From contig JAJTAY010000009.1 in the NCBI GenBank assembly GCA_021287165.1, positions 62,001-126,000 of the forward strand: a stretch of DNA of 64,000 bases. The letters run 5' to 3'. Position numbers and translations under genes: made by a program. This DNA comes from Bacteroidia bacterium (GTDB lineage: Bacteria > Bacteroidota > Bacteroidia > Bacteroidales > F082). Positions 42,490-51,469 of the stretch are shown piece by piece. The notes under the pieces are model-generated. The model was not told where the DNA came from and did not search any database. It worked only from the letters and a program-made list of their open reading frames with translations. How positions within the stretch are numbered: the first letter of the stretch is position 1; each line of letters begins with the position of its first letter.

Positions 42490-43305
42490 TCAGTATTGCT
42501 CGCGCTCGTTGGGGAAGTCGAGGGTTTTTACATCGTTGATATAGCTGCCGACTGCGCCGCGTATTTCCTCGTAAAGGTTGTGGTAGCGTCGCAGAAAACG
42601 CGGGGAAAATTGCTGATTGATACCCAGCATATCGTGCAACACAAGCACCTGACCATCAACACCGCTTCCGGCGCCGATGCCGATTGTTGGTATGCGTAGC
42701 GATGCGGTTACTTCCGCTGCCAGAGCTGCAGGTATCTTTTCGAGCACTATACCGAAGCAACCGGCCTCCTGCAACAATTGGGCATCGCTGCGCAACTTTT
42801 CTGCCTCGCGTTCTTCGCGCGCACGAACCACATAGGTGCCGAACTTATTGATACTCTGCGGAGTAAGTCCAAGATGACCCAGTATGGGAATGCCGGCGCT
42901 CAGGATGCGCTCAACCGACTCTACAATTTCGGCACCGCCTTCAAGCTTCACGGCATTGGCGCCCGACTCTTTCATAATCCGAATGGCCGATTGCAAGGCT
43001 TCCTTCGAGTTGCCCTGATAGGTTCCAAAAGGCATATCGACCACCACCAGCGAGCGCTTTACGGCACGCATCACCGAGGAGGCGTGGTAAATCATCTCGT
43101 TGAGCGTAATTGGCAAGGTGGTTTTATGACCAGCCATTACATTGGATGCGCTGTCGCCGACAAGGATAACGTCAATGCCCGATTCGTCGAGAATTTTTGC
43201 CATCGAATAGTCGTAGGCGGTAAGCATGGCTATTTTTTCGCCCTTAAGCTTCATCTCCTGAAGCACATGGGTGGTAATCTTTGGAATATCCCGGGACAAA
43301 TACAT
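42490..43305 (-). CDS. panB: 3-methyl-2-oxobutanoate hydroxymethyltransferase
   Basis: Transfers a hydroxymethyl group from 5,10-methylene-THF to alpha-ketoisovalerate, the first committed step to pantothenate. The 271-residue length is normal. Motifs include [25 protein letters not shown] (in two parts), the metal-binding Asp in [27 protein letters not shown] and [17 protein letters not shown]. panC and panD are not in the window. It is the upstream gene of the panB-rluA-type pair. Confidence 0.96.
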   Translation of the reverse strand: MYLSRDIPKITTHVLQEMKLKGEKIAMLTAYDYSMAKILDESGIDVILVGDSASNVMAGHKTTLPITLNEMIYHASSVMRAVKRSLVVVDMPFGTYQGNSKEALQSAIRIMKESGANAVKLEGGAEIVESVERILSAGIPILGHLGLTPQSINKFGTYVVRAREEREAEKLRSDAQLLQEAGCFGIVLEKIPAALAAEVTASLRIPTIGIGAGSGVDGQVLVLHDMLGINQQFSPRFLRRYHNLYEEIRGAVGSYINDVKTLDFPNEREQY

Positions 43306-43415
43306 GTTTAATGTGCGTTGTATATGGCAGGCAAAGGTATATCAAATCAAAACCTTTTGATCATTCCTTTTCTTCCTATAAATGATTTGCAGCAACAAAA
43401 CACAAGCATAAACGT

Positions 43416-43423
43416 TACTTTTG
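43416..43423 (+). promoter_or_regulatory. -7 box upstream of the lipoprotein gene
   Basis: TACTTTTG matches TAnnTTTG. Transcription would begin near base 43430, which favours ATG 43449 over ATG 43434 for the following gene. Confidence 0.45.
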
Positions 43424-43448
43424 CAGCCGCCTTATGATATTTTTACGC

Positions 43449-44432
43449 ATGATTCAAAAAAGTTTTCTCGCAATAACCCTGTTGTTCAGCCTGTTGGTCA
43501 GTTCTTGCAGCACAGATGTTGACAATTTCGCTGAATATAAAGACATTACCATTGTTTACGGCATGCTCGAGGCCGGTGTCGACACAACCTTTGTTAAAAT
43601 AACAAAAGCCTTTCTGGGACCAGGCAATGCTTTGCTGATTGCCAGAATACCCGATTCGAGCAATTATCCCGGTAAACTTGAGGTGAAGCTGCAGGGAAAG
43701 GTGGGCAGTAATAATCTTGCCCCTATCACGCTCGACACTATTACCATTCATAATAAACTGGCTGGCGATTCGGTATTTTATTTCCCTAGCCAAAAGGTTT
43801 ATTACACCAGGGCAGCCCTCAATCCCAATGCCACTTACACTCTAACCATCGAAAGGCCTGGCGGACAGGTAAAATCGACTACCAATATGGTTAACAACTT
43901 TGCCATATTGCAGCCTACCAACCGTATCAATTTTGCCGCAACAGCCCCATCGTTGATAAAATGGGCTTCGGCCGTCAACGGAAAACGCTATGAGGCCAAG
44001 ATGGTATTTCACTATGAGGAACTTGTCCCGGGCAATCCCGACACCTTGAAAAAGACTTTGGTCTGGAATCTCGGCACCCGTCGCTCGGAAACCCTAGCCG
44101 GAGGCGAAAACATGGAAATCAGCTATCTGGGTGAGGAATTTTACAACCGTCTGGGAGGTCAGCTCTCCAATCAACTTAACGTTCGTCGTTTTGCTGGTCC
44201 TGTTGATGTTATTATTGCCTGTGCCGGCGATGAACTCAGCACCTATATCGATGTAAACAGCCCCAACAATAGCGTGGTTCAGGAAAGGCCTCAGTTTACC
44301 AACATAGAAAACGGCACAGGAATCTTCTCTTCCCGCCGCACCGTTGTCCGCACCTACAGGCTTTCTGTGCAAAGCGAAGTGAAACTGGTTGAGGACTACA
44401 ATTGGGGCTTCGAAATCAAACCCGTGCGCTAA
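43449..44432 (+). CDS. Predicted lipoprotein, DUF4249-like
   Basis: A 327-residue exported protein, beta-rich, with signal sequence and lipobox LLVSSC. Early repeats such as ITIVYGMLEAGVDTTFVKIT and a late QFTNIENGTGIFSSRRTVV resemble the DUF4249 group of Bacteroidota surface lipoproteins, often found near TonB-dependent receptors; no such receptor is adjacent. The in-frame ATG at 43434 is an alternative but would be only a few bases from the predicted transcript start. Function is unknown. Confidence 0.75.
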   Translation: MIQKSFLAITLLFSLLVSSCSTDVDNFAEYKDITIVYGMLEAGVDTTFVKITKAFLGPGNALLIARIPDSSNYPGKLEVKLQGKVGSNNLAPITLDTITIHNKLAGDSVFYFPSQKVYYTRAALNPNATYTLTIERPGGQVKSTTNMVNNFAILQPTNRINFAATAPSLIKWASAVNGKRYEAKMVFHYEELVPGNPDTLKKTLVWNLGTRRSETLAGGENMEISYLGEEFYNRLGGQLSNQLNVRRFAGPVDVIIACAGDELSTYIDVNSPNNSVVQERPQFTNIENGTGIFSSRRTVVRTYRLSVQSEVKLVEDYNWGFEIKPVR

Positions 44433-44564
44433 ACGAGGCTTGACTCCGCTGTCTGACATCTGCCAGCATTTCTTTCTGCCTTCAACATTCAATTGCTTTT
44501 TGCCTGCCGTTTTGTCAGACTCCAAAAGCTTATACCAGTAGGCTTTATATGTTTTACACATTAT

Positions 44565-44637
44565 TGATTTACAGCCATTTAAGACTTTCGCTTATTCTCT
44601 AAGGACAAAATCTTTAAATTATCCCTGATTTACAGCC
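44565..44637 (+). repeat. 12-bp direct repeat in the dnaK leader
   Basis: TGATTTACAGCC occurs at 44565-44576 and again at 44626-44637, 61 bases apart (about six helical turns). Both copies lie in the 273-base non-coding region before dnaK. This could be a paired binding site. No CIRCE element is present. Confidence 0.5.
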
Positions 44638-44691
44638 CTTTCGGGCGATGCTTGGCATAATGCTTGAGAAGCCAGAAGAAATTGAAAAATT

Positions 44692-44698
44692 AAGGAGG
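44692..44698 (+). promoter_or_regulatory. Exact Shine-Dalgarno sequence of dnaK
   Basis: AAGGAGG lies 7 bases before ATG 44706. Most genes in this window lack such a motif, as usual for Bacteroidota, so an exact one before a major chaperone gene stands out and fixes the start. Confidence 0.7.
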
Positions 44699-44705
44699 AA
44701 TTATA

Positions 44706-46616
44706 ATGGGAAAAATTATCGGAATAGACCTTGGCACAACCAACTCGTGTGTAGCCGTTATGGAAGGCAACGAGCCGGTTGTAATCCCCAACAGCGAAGG
44801 ACGTCGCACAACACCGTCCATCGTTGCATTTACTGACAACGGAGAGCGCAAAGTGGGCGATCCTGCTAAAAGGCAGGCCATCACCAACCCTAAGCGCACC
44901 ATCTTCTCCATCAAGCGTTTCATGGGCGAGACTTTCGACCGTGTTACTAAAGAGGTTGAACGCGTGCCTTACTCCGTGGTAAAAGGCGACAACAACACTC
45001 CGCGTGTTCAGATTGACGACAGAATGTACACTCCGCAGGAAATCTCGGCCATGATTCTTCAGAAAATGAAGAAAACTGCAGAAGACTATCTCGGACAAAC
45101 GGTAACAGAGGCCGTTATCACCGTGCCAGCCTACTTTAGCGACTCGCAGCGTCAGGCCACCAAAGAAGCCGGAGAAATTGCCGGGCTGAAGGTTCGACGC
45201 ATCATCAACGAGCCCACAGCTGCTGCACTGGCCTATGGTCTCGACAAGAAAAAGAACGACATCAAAGTAGCCGTGTACGACCTTGGAGGCGGCACCTTCG
45301 ATATTTCGATCCTCGAGCTCGGCGATGGTGTATTCGAAGTAAAATCTACCAATGGTAACACTCACCTGGGTGGCGACGACTTCGACCACAACATCATCAA
45401 TTGGCTTGCCGAAGAATTCATGAAAGACGAAGGCGTTGACCTGCGCAAAGACCCCATGGCCCTGCAGCGCCTGAAGGAAGCCGCCGAAAAGGCCAAGATC
45501 GAGCTTTCGAGCAGCACCGAAACAGAGATCAACCTGCCCTACATCATGCCGGTGGACGGTGTGCCAAAACACCTTGTGCGCAAGCTCACCCGCGCTAAAT
45601 TTGAACAGATCAACGATCATCTGATCCGCGCAACCATCGAACCTTGCCGTCAGGCCCTCAAAGACGCCGGACTTTCGGCCTCGGACATCGACGAAGTGAT
45701 TTTGGTAGGTGGATCGACCCGTATTCCGGCTATTCAGCAGATTGTGCGCGACTTTTTTGGCAAAGAACCCTCCAAAGGCGTGAACCCCGACGAAGTAGTT
45801 GCAGTAGGTGCTGCCATACAGGGTGGTGTGCTTACCGGCGAAGTTAAAGACGTGCTTCTGCTCGACGTAACACCACTCTCTCTTGGCATCGAAACTCTTG
45901 GTGGTGTGATGACCAGGCTCATCGAATCGAACACTACTATCCCCACAAGAAAATCGGAAGTCTTTTCGACAGCTTCTGACAACCAGCCTTCGGTGGAAAT
46001 TCATATTCTGCAAGGCGAACGCCCAATGGCAAACCAAAACAAGAGCATTGGCCGCTTCCACCTCGACGGCATCCCGCCGGCACCGCGCGGCGTCCCGCAG
46101 ATCGAAGTAACCTTCGATATCGACGCCAACGGTATATTGCACGTTTCGGCCAAAGACAAGGCTACAGGCAAATCGCAGAGCATCCGCATCGAAGCTTCCT
46201 CGGGTCTCACCGATCAGGAAATCAAGCGCATGAAGGATGAAGCCGCAGCCAACGCCGAAGCCGACCGCCGCGAAAAGGAAAGAGTAGATAAGCTGAATGC
46301 TGCTGATGCACTCATCTTCCAGACCGAAAAACAGCTGAAGGAATATGGCGACAAGTTGCCTGCCGACAAAAAAACCGAAATCGAAAGCGGCCTCGAACAG
46401 CTTCGCAATGCGCACAAAAGCCAGGACCTCGGCGCCATCGACAACGCCATGAACAAGCTGAACGCCGTTTGGCAGAGCGCCAGCGAGGAAATGTACCGCA
46501 ACACTCAGCAACAACAAACCCCGCCCCAGCAGGAGCCTGGTCAGAGCTCAGGCAGTCAGGGCGGTGGTGATGACGAAGTGACCGATGTGGACTTCGAAGA
46601 AGTAGATAAAAAGTAA
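44706..46616 (+). CDS. dnaK: Chaperone protein DnaK (Hsp70)
   Basis: The ATP-driven chaperone that folds and rescues proteins together with DnaJ and GrpE. The 636 residues include the first phosphate loop [13 protein letters not shown], the second [31 protein letters not shown], and [19 protein letters not shown] in the nucleotide domain; the interdomain linker is [15 protein letters not shown]; a helical lid and a Gly/Gln-rich tail ending [11 protein letters not shown] complete it. dnaJ and grpE are not adjacent. A strong terminator follows, so it is monocistronic. Confidence 0.98.
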   Translation: MGKIIGIDLGTTNSCVAVMEGNEPVVIPNSEGRRTTPSIVAFTDNGERKVGDPAKRQAITNPKRTIFSIKRFMGETFDRVTKEVERVPYSVVKGDNNTPRVQIDDRMYTPQEISAMILQKMKKTAEDYLGQTVTEAVITVPAYFSDSQRQATKEAGEIAGLKVRRIINEPTAAALAYGLDKKKNDIKVAVYDLGGGTFDISILELGDGVFEVKSTNGNTHLGGDDFDHNIINWLAEEFMKDEGVDLRKDPMALQRLKEAAEKAKIELSSSTETEINLPYIMPVDGVPKHLVRKLTRAKFEQINDHLIRATIEPCRQALKDAGLSASDIDEVILVGGSTRIPAIQQIVRDFFGKEPSKGVNPDEVVAVGAAIQGGVLTGEVKDVLLLDVTPLSLGIETLGGVMTRLIESNTTIPTRKSEVFSTASDNQPSVEIHILQGERPMANQNKSIGRFHLDGIPPAPRGVPQIEVTFDIDANGILHVSAKDKATGKSQSIRIEASSGLTDQEIKRMKDEAAANAEADRREKERVDKLNAADALIFQTEKQLKEYGDKLPADKKTEIESGLEQLRNAHKSQDLGAIDNAMNKLNAVWQSASEEMYRNTQQQQTPPQQEPGQSSGSQGGGDDEVTDVDFEEVDKK

Positions 46617-46635
46617 GACCTGATCTTACTGACCA

Positions 46636-46672
46636 AAAGGGGCTGTCTCAGAAAATGGGACAGCCTTTTTTA
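46636..46672 (+). terminator. Rho-independent terminator after dnaK
   Basis: A 10-bp stem with two G-U type pairs (46641-46650 with 46656-46665; GGCTGTC/GACAGCC core) has a 5-base loop and a run of T residues, 20 bases after the dnaK stop. Confidence 0.88.
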
Positions 46673-46804
46673 TGCCCTCCGGAAGCTAACATTCCAATGC
46701 GTTATTCATTTGATTTTAAGCTATTTATAAGATGTTGATACCCCTAACGAAAAAACTGAAACCTGCTTCAAGTTTATTGAGACTTCTAAACGAAAGGGCG
46801 GACA

Positions 46805-46812
46805 TAGTTTTG
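46805..46812 (+). promoter_or_regulatory. -7 box upstream of the orphan exported-protein gene
   Basis: TAGTTTTG fits TAnnTTTG, 26 bases before ATG 46838. No clear -33. Confidence 0.4.
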
Positions 46813-46837
46813 CCGGCAGAAACCTATTCGAAGAAAA

Positions 46838-47998
46838 ATGGCAGGACAAATCAAGAAACATCATCAAAAAAGAAAATTGCACTTTCTGGCAGCCTTTTTC
46901 ATTTTCATCCAACTGTCGCTGTTAACCTATGAGGCATTGGCTCAAAAAACGGATGAACACATTTTTCCCTTCAACCTCGAATACGACCAGATCTCGCGAA
47001 TTCTACTTGTAAACTTCGAGGCCGATCCTGACGATGTTTATGTGGGTTTTGAACCTCAGGTGATACCGCTTGGCGACGAAAAAGAAGCACACCTGATCAT
47101 CGGCTGGCGGGTTGATGGCCGTGTGGATGTTTACCACCAGCCAGGTTTATCGCCCGACGCCGGCAAGTACAACATTGCAGGAAAGGGTCTTGCCAATTTG
47201 GTTCCCTGCGAGATCGACACCGCTGTGTTCGTGATGACCAAAACCGGACTCAAAGCACATTACTCATTCACTGACTTATATGGCAGGCCAATAAACATTA
47301 AAATAACAGAAAACGGGCATCAAGGTCGCCGCCCTTTCAGCTTGCTGGCCCCCATGGGGCTGGCTGCAGCCCAGCCAAGATCGCTGCCATGTCTGTTTTT
47401 GCACGACTTCTATTTTGTAAGGCGCAAAAACACGGAGTTTCAAGTGACAATCTCCGGTAAGACGCATAGCCCCGACAAGCTGCCCTTCCCCATCGACGGC
47501 AAGCGCATGTATTTCACCCGCTACTGCATGAATCCGGTTATTGCAACCTTTCTTCCCTCAGTCAACAGTCCTCTTAAATCGTTGGTTTTCAACGGACAAA
47601 ATAAATTTGATGAAGAAGGAAAGCTGAAAGAAATTCGATGGAATGACAACGATTACAGCATTTCGTTTTCGCTCGAACAGCCAATGCCTGAACTAAACGT
47701 GCTAATAGAGTCCGGCAGTAGTTTTACAAGCCGCTTCACCCTGGCGGGCCATAAGTCGGCAGGCAGCATCAACGGCAAGATTACTATTCATCCCGAGGGC
47801 GACAGTTTGCACATGCATCTGCAGCCGGCTAAAGGGTGGAAACCGCGACCCGACAGGCCTTCTCTGTGTCTTTTATATCGTGTGGCCGGCGTTTTTCGAA
47901 ACTGGCCCAGGTATTATCACTGGAATGCAGTTGTGCATAAAGATGATATGGGATCGCTGCATTTGCAATCCAACTGGGTTAACAAAGGAAAAAAATGA
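46838..47998 (+). CDS. Exported protein of unknown function
   Basis: A 386-residue protein with a strongly basic N-terminus (KKHHQKRK), a hydrophobic signal (FLAAFFIFIQLSLL) and a probable cleavage after TYEALAQ. The mature part is beta-rich and hydrophilic; two Cys lie at C-terminal and central positions (LPCLF, FTRYCMN). There are no TM segments, no T9SS sorting tail that I can see, and no known motif. The frame is long and preceded by a promoter box, so coding is credible. Neighbours give no functional clue. Confidence 0.72.
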   Translation: MAGQIKKHHQKRKLHFLAAFFIFIQLSLLTYEALAQKTDEHIFPFNLEYDQISRILLVNFEADPDDVYVGFEPQVIPLGDEKEAHLIIGWRVDGRVDVYHQPGLSPDAGKYNIAGKGLANLVPCEIDTAVFVMTKTGLKAHYSFTDLYGRPINIKITENGHQGRRPFSLLAPMGLAAAQPRSLPCLFLHDFYFVRRKNTEFQVTISGKTHSPDKLPFPIDGKRMYFTRYCMNPVIATFLPSVNSPLKSLVFNGQNKFDEEGKLKEIRWNDNDYSISFSLEQPMPELNVLIESGSSFTSRFTLAGHKSAGSINGKITIHPEGDSLHMHLQPAKGWKPRPDRPSLCLLYRVAGVFRNWPRYYHWNAVVHKDDMGSLHLQSNWVNKGKK

Positions 47999-48110
47999 GC
48001 CGTTTGATTACAATTTTTATGCGTAATGTCATCCCACACCTTGCGGGTGGTATTTTCAAAGCGCTTTTCTTCATCGGTGAGAATGTAATATAAGATTGAA
48101 TACCAATAAT

Positions 48111-48776
48111 ATGAAAAGATTTTTTAGGCTAATCATTCCAGTATTGCTGTTGTCGTGCAGCACTGGCCAGCAAACCACCAAAACCCATCTTTCGGTTATA
48201 GCAGGCATTAATAATGGAGGCATCACCGAAAACACCGACATGCCTGCTGTAGGTAAAGAACCCGATGCTTTTACGGGGGCTACCAAATCAGGATATCATG
48301 CCGGAATCAGGGCATCACAACGATTTGGTAATGTGGACATTGAGTCGGGTTTTGATTTCATGAACAACCGACAGACGTTGCATTACAATGATGCCGTGTC
48401 GGGTTTTGCAGGAACCCGCGACCTTTGCGTAAATCAGGTCAATATTCCGCTAACCCTTGGAATACATATATTTCCAGGAAAATTTCCCAAAACCGGGCTC
48501 AGGCTCTCGGCGGGCTATCTAACGCAGTTCAATCATTTATACACCGAGAACAATGGGCCTTTGCCCGATTACAAGCTGAACAAGCGCAGCTCGGGTGCTA
48601 CACTTTCCCTCCAGGGCAATTTGCTTACCGAAAACGGGAAACCCCGCCTGGGTCTTTATGGTACGATCTATCGCGGTTCGCGCATTTTTACCGATCCTTA
48701 CAATCCTGCCGAAGCCGAGATGCCCGGCTCCTCTTTTGCCGCCATTGGCTTGAAGTTTTACCTCTTTTCACGATAA
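48111..48776 (+). CDS. Predicted outer-membrane beta-barrel protein
   Basis: A 221-residue protein from ATG 48111 (a TTG five codons earlier is unlikely). The N-terminus has a signal with LLLSC, which could be a lipobox. The mature chain has alternating hydrophobic/polar strands and many Gly and aromatic residues (GYHAGIRASQRFG, IPLTLGIHIFP, RLSAGYLTQF) and ends with a strand closing in aromatic residues, FAAIGLKFYLFSR, typical of small barrels of the porin-family beta-barrel type. Function is unknown. Confidence 0.75.
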   Translation: MKRFFRLIIPVLLLSCSTGQQTTKTHLSVIAGINNGGITENTDMPAVGKEPDAFTGATKSGYHAGIRASQRFGNVDIESGFDFMNNRQTLHYNDAVSGFAGTRDLCVNQVNIPLTLGIHIFPGKFPKTGLRLSAGYLTQFNHLYTENNGPLPDYKLNKRSSGATLSLQGNLLTENGKPRLGLYGTIYRGSRIFTDPYNPAEAEMPGSSFAAIGLKFYLFSR

Positions 48777-48788
48777 AATCCGTCGAAC

Positions 48789-49904
48789 ATGACACGATAT
48801 CTATTTGCAGCATTGTTACTTGTTCACGGAAGCATACACCTGATGGGCTTTTTAAAAGCTTTTGGTCTGGCGCGCCTTGATGAACTTGATTTAAACATAA
48901 GCCGTGCGGCGGGTATGGGCTGGCTTGTTGCAGCGATATTATTTTTCACTGCAACGGTCTTGTTTCTGTTATCGAACGAAGCATGGCCATTTTTGGCTTT
49001 GTCGGGTGCCGTGGTATCAGCAGTTTTGATCATCATTTCGTGGCAGGCTGCCAAATATGGGATGCTTCCGAACGCCTTGATCCTGACCGTTGCAGCAATG
49101 TGGTTTGGCATGCTTCGCATATCGCTCGAAAACAGCGATGAACTGCAACTTCTTTTCAGCACGCATCAATACGAAAACACGCACGAAACCCTAGAGACAA
49201 GTTTTAGCGATGACCTGCCGAAACCTGTTGCGCGATGGATCGATCGGTGCGGCATTGCTGATCATCCTAAAATCAATGCCGTTTGGGCGCGTCAGGAGCT
49301 GAAGATGAAATTTAAGCCCGGGCAGCAACGTTGGATTCAGGCAATCGCCGAGCAGTATGCCTTTGTTGATCCTGGGGCTTTTATCTGGAAAGTGGAGCTC
49401 GAAATGAGTCCTTTCGTTCAGATCAGGGGCAGAGACATTTTCTCGCACGAAAAGACCGAAATGCACATTAATGCAAATGGTTTATTCGATGTGGTGAAGG
49501 CCAACGGACTAAAAACAGCCGAGGGCAGCTTGATTCGCTATTTGGGAGAAATTGTATGGTATCCCTCGGCAGCACTCAGCAAGGACATTCATTGGAAACC
49601 AGTGGACAGCAATACCGCCATTGCAACAATGCGTTTTAATGCAATGAGCGCCGATGCCCGCTTCACCTTCGATGAGCTGGGCCGCTTCAAATCGCTCTCA
49701 GCGATGCGATTTATGAATGAAAAAGACGACCAACGTGTGGAATGGACCACCGAAGCCCTCGAATGGAATAGGTTTGAAGGTATTGAGGTGCCTTCGCACA
49801 TCAGGGTTAGCTGGATGCTGCCCGAAGGAAAATGGACCTGGCTGGAAGTGCGAGTGGTTGAAATGAAGCTGAACCCAGAGGGCAAACAAAATGGCCTTTT
49901 CTGA
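48789..49904 (+). CDS. DUF6544-like membrane protein
   Basis: A 371-residue protein with three or four N-terminal TM helices (LFAALLLVHGSIHLMGFLKA; MGWLVAAILFFTATVLFLL; LSGAVVSAVLIIISW; LILTVAAMWFGML) and a soluble C-terminal domain (about 150-371) resembling DUF6544: LPKPVARWIDRCG, GRDIFSHEKTEMHINANGLF and LIRYLGEIVWYPSAAL. It has no known function. It starts 12 bases after the beta-barrel gene and may be co-transcribed. Confidence 0.8.
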   Translation: MTRYLFAALLLVHGSIHLMGFLKAFGLARLDELDLNISRAAGMGWLVAAILFFTATVLFLLSNEAWPFLALSGAVVSAVLIIISWQAAKYGMLPNALILTVAAMWFGMLRISLENSDELQLLFSTHQYENTHETLETSFSDDLPKPVARWIDRCGIADHPKINAVWARQELKMKFKPGQQRWIQAIAEQYAFVDPGAFIWKVELEMSPFVQIRGRDIFSHEKTEMHINANGLFDVVKANGLKTAEGSLIRYLGEIVWYPSAALSKDIHWKPVDSNTAIATMRFNAMSADARFTFDELGRFKSLSAMRFMNEKDDQRVEWTTEALEWNRFEGIEVPSHIRVSWMLPEGKWTWLEVRVVEMKLNPEGKQNGLF

Positions 49905-50022
49905 TTGCACAACCCTGCCTGGCGAATTTGAAAAAAAGCTTAAAAGCGCTTGAACAGCTGCCGGTTGGCCTTGCTATCAGGAACGAATTGGCTACCTTAG
50001 CGCCAAACGTAAAACACAAGCA

Positions 50023-51390
50023 ATGGACAACATCAAATCGTACATCGAAGCCAACAAAGACCGATTTCTGGATGAGCTTTTCGGGCTAATCCGCATACCC
50101 TCCATCAGTTCTCAAAGCGACCATAAACCCGACATGATACGCGCCGCCGAGTATTGGCGCGACAGCATTCTTAAGGCCGGCGCCGACAAGGCCGAGGTTA
50201 TGCCCAGCGATGGCAATCCCGTTGTTTACGGCGAAAAAATCATTGACCCTGCGCTGCCCACCGTACTGGTTTATGGCCACTACGACGTTATGCCTGTTGA
50301 CCCGATTGAGCTTTGGAAAAGCCCACCCTTCGAACCCGAGATCCGCGACGGCAAAATTTATGCCCGAGGTGCAGACGATGATAAAGGTCAGGCATTCATG
50401 CATGCCAAAGCCTTCGAAACCATGGTTGCCACCGGCAATTTGCCCTGCAACGTTAAATTCATGATCGAAGGCGAAGAGGAGATAGGCTCGCCAAACCTTG
50501 GCAAGTGGTGCACAGAACATAAGGAAATGCTTAAAGCCGACATTATTCTGGTTTCCGATACCAGCATGATTGGCCCTGATATACCGTCGATTACGACTGG
50601 ATTGCGCGGTTTGTCGTATTGGCAGGTGGAAGTTACCGGCCCCAACCGCGACCTGCATTCGGGTCTTTTTGGCGGGGCTGTTGCCAACCCTATCAACACC
50701 CTGGCCGAAATGATTGCATCGATGCTCGACAAAGACAACCGCATCACCATCCCCGGCTTTTACGACGATGTGCTGGAAGCCACCGCCGAAGAGCGCGAAC
50801 TGCTCAATAAAGCCCCTTTCAGTCTTGAGGCTTACAAAAACGCCCTCGACCTGGAAGAAGTTCGCGGCGAAACCGGTTACACGACCATCGAGCGCGTCGG
50901 CATACGACCCACCTTCGATGTTTGCGGTATCTGGGGTGGCTATACCGGCGAAGGGGCCAAAACCGTGTTGCCTTCAAAAGCTTATGCCAAAATCTCCTGC
51001 CGTCTGGTACCAAACCAGCATCATGAAAAAATCGGCAAGCTCTTTGCCGACTATTTCACCAGCATTGCCCCTGCATCTGTAAAGGTTAAAGTGGAATACC
51101 TGCACGGTGGTCAGGCTTATGTTTGTCCAATCGATCTGCCCGCCTACAAAGCGGCCGAAAAAGCCTATATGCAAACTTACGGCAAACAACCCGTACCAAT
51201 GCGCAGTGGTGGTAGCATTCCCATCATCTCAACGTTTGAACAGATTTTGGGTTTGAAAACCATCCTCATGGGCTTTGGCCTCGAATCGGATGCTATTCAC
51301 TCGCCCAATGAAAACTACCCGCTGGCAAACTTTTACAAAGGCATTGAAACCATTGCCTGGTTCTATCACCACTTTGCAGGACAGAAGTAG
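50023..51390 (+). CDS. M20 family dipeptidase
   Basis: A 455-residue zinc-dependent peptidase of the M20A/CNDP-like group. Visible motifs are VYGHYDVMPVDP (metal His, catalytic Asp), GADDDKGQ (bridging Asp), MIEGEEEIGSPN (general base Glu) and VSDTSMIG; the dimerisation domain follows, and HSGLFGGAVANP and the C-terminal AIHSPNENYPL are typical of the CNDP/PepV-related proteins. It probably cleaves dipeptides or related amide bonds in the cytosol. It is separate from pepD in sequence and position. Confidence 0.94.
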   Translation: MDNIKSYIEANKDRFLDELFGLIRIPSISSQSDHKPDMIRAAEYWRDSILKAGADKAEVMPSDGNPVVYGEKIIDPALPTVLVYGHYDVMPVDPIELWKSPPFEPEIRDGKIYARGADDDKGQAFMHAKAFETMVATGNLPCNVKFMIEGEEEIGSPNLGKWCTEHKEMLKADIILVSDTSMIGPDIPSITTGLRGLSYWQVEVTGPNRDLHSGLFGGAVANPINTLAEMIASMLDKDNRITIPGFYDDVLEATAEERELLNKAPFSLEAYKNALDLEEVRGETGYTTIERVGIRPTFDVCGIWGGYTGEGAKTVLPSKAYAKISCRLVPNQHHEKIGKLFADYFTSIAPASVKVKVEYLHGGQAYVCPIDLPAYKAAEKAYMQTYGKQPVPMRSGGSIPIISTFEQILGLKTILMGFGLESDAIHSPNENYPLANFYKGIETIAWFYHHFAGQK

Positions 51391-51414
51391 TCTGAATGTA
51401 ATTACTTAATAATG

Positions 51415-51449
51415 AAACAGGGCTGCTCCAAAAAGGGCAGCCCTGTTTT
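51415..51449 (+). terminator. Terminator between the M20 dipeptidase and dsbD
   Basis: A 12-bp stem (51415-51426 with 51437-51448; CAGGGCTGC/GCAGCCCTG core) has a 10-base loop and a short T run. Its position between convergent stops suggests it may serve both genes. Confidence 0.8.
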
Positions 51450-51469
51450 GCTGCTATATTTTTAATTGA

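Noticed and set aside
44433-44705. CIRCE (HrcA) operator before dnaK
   Set aside because: No TTAGCACTC-N9-GAGTGCTAA or near match is present in the leader.
44619-46517. A 632-codon open frame antisense to dnaK
   Set aside because: Long antisense frames on dnaK are a well-known result of its codon bias. The translated sequence is Phe/Val/Cys-rich without domains, and the sense strand is an unmistakable DnaK with SD and terminator.
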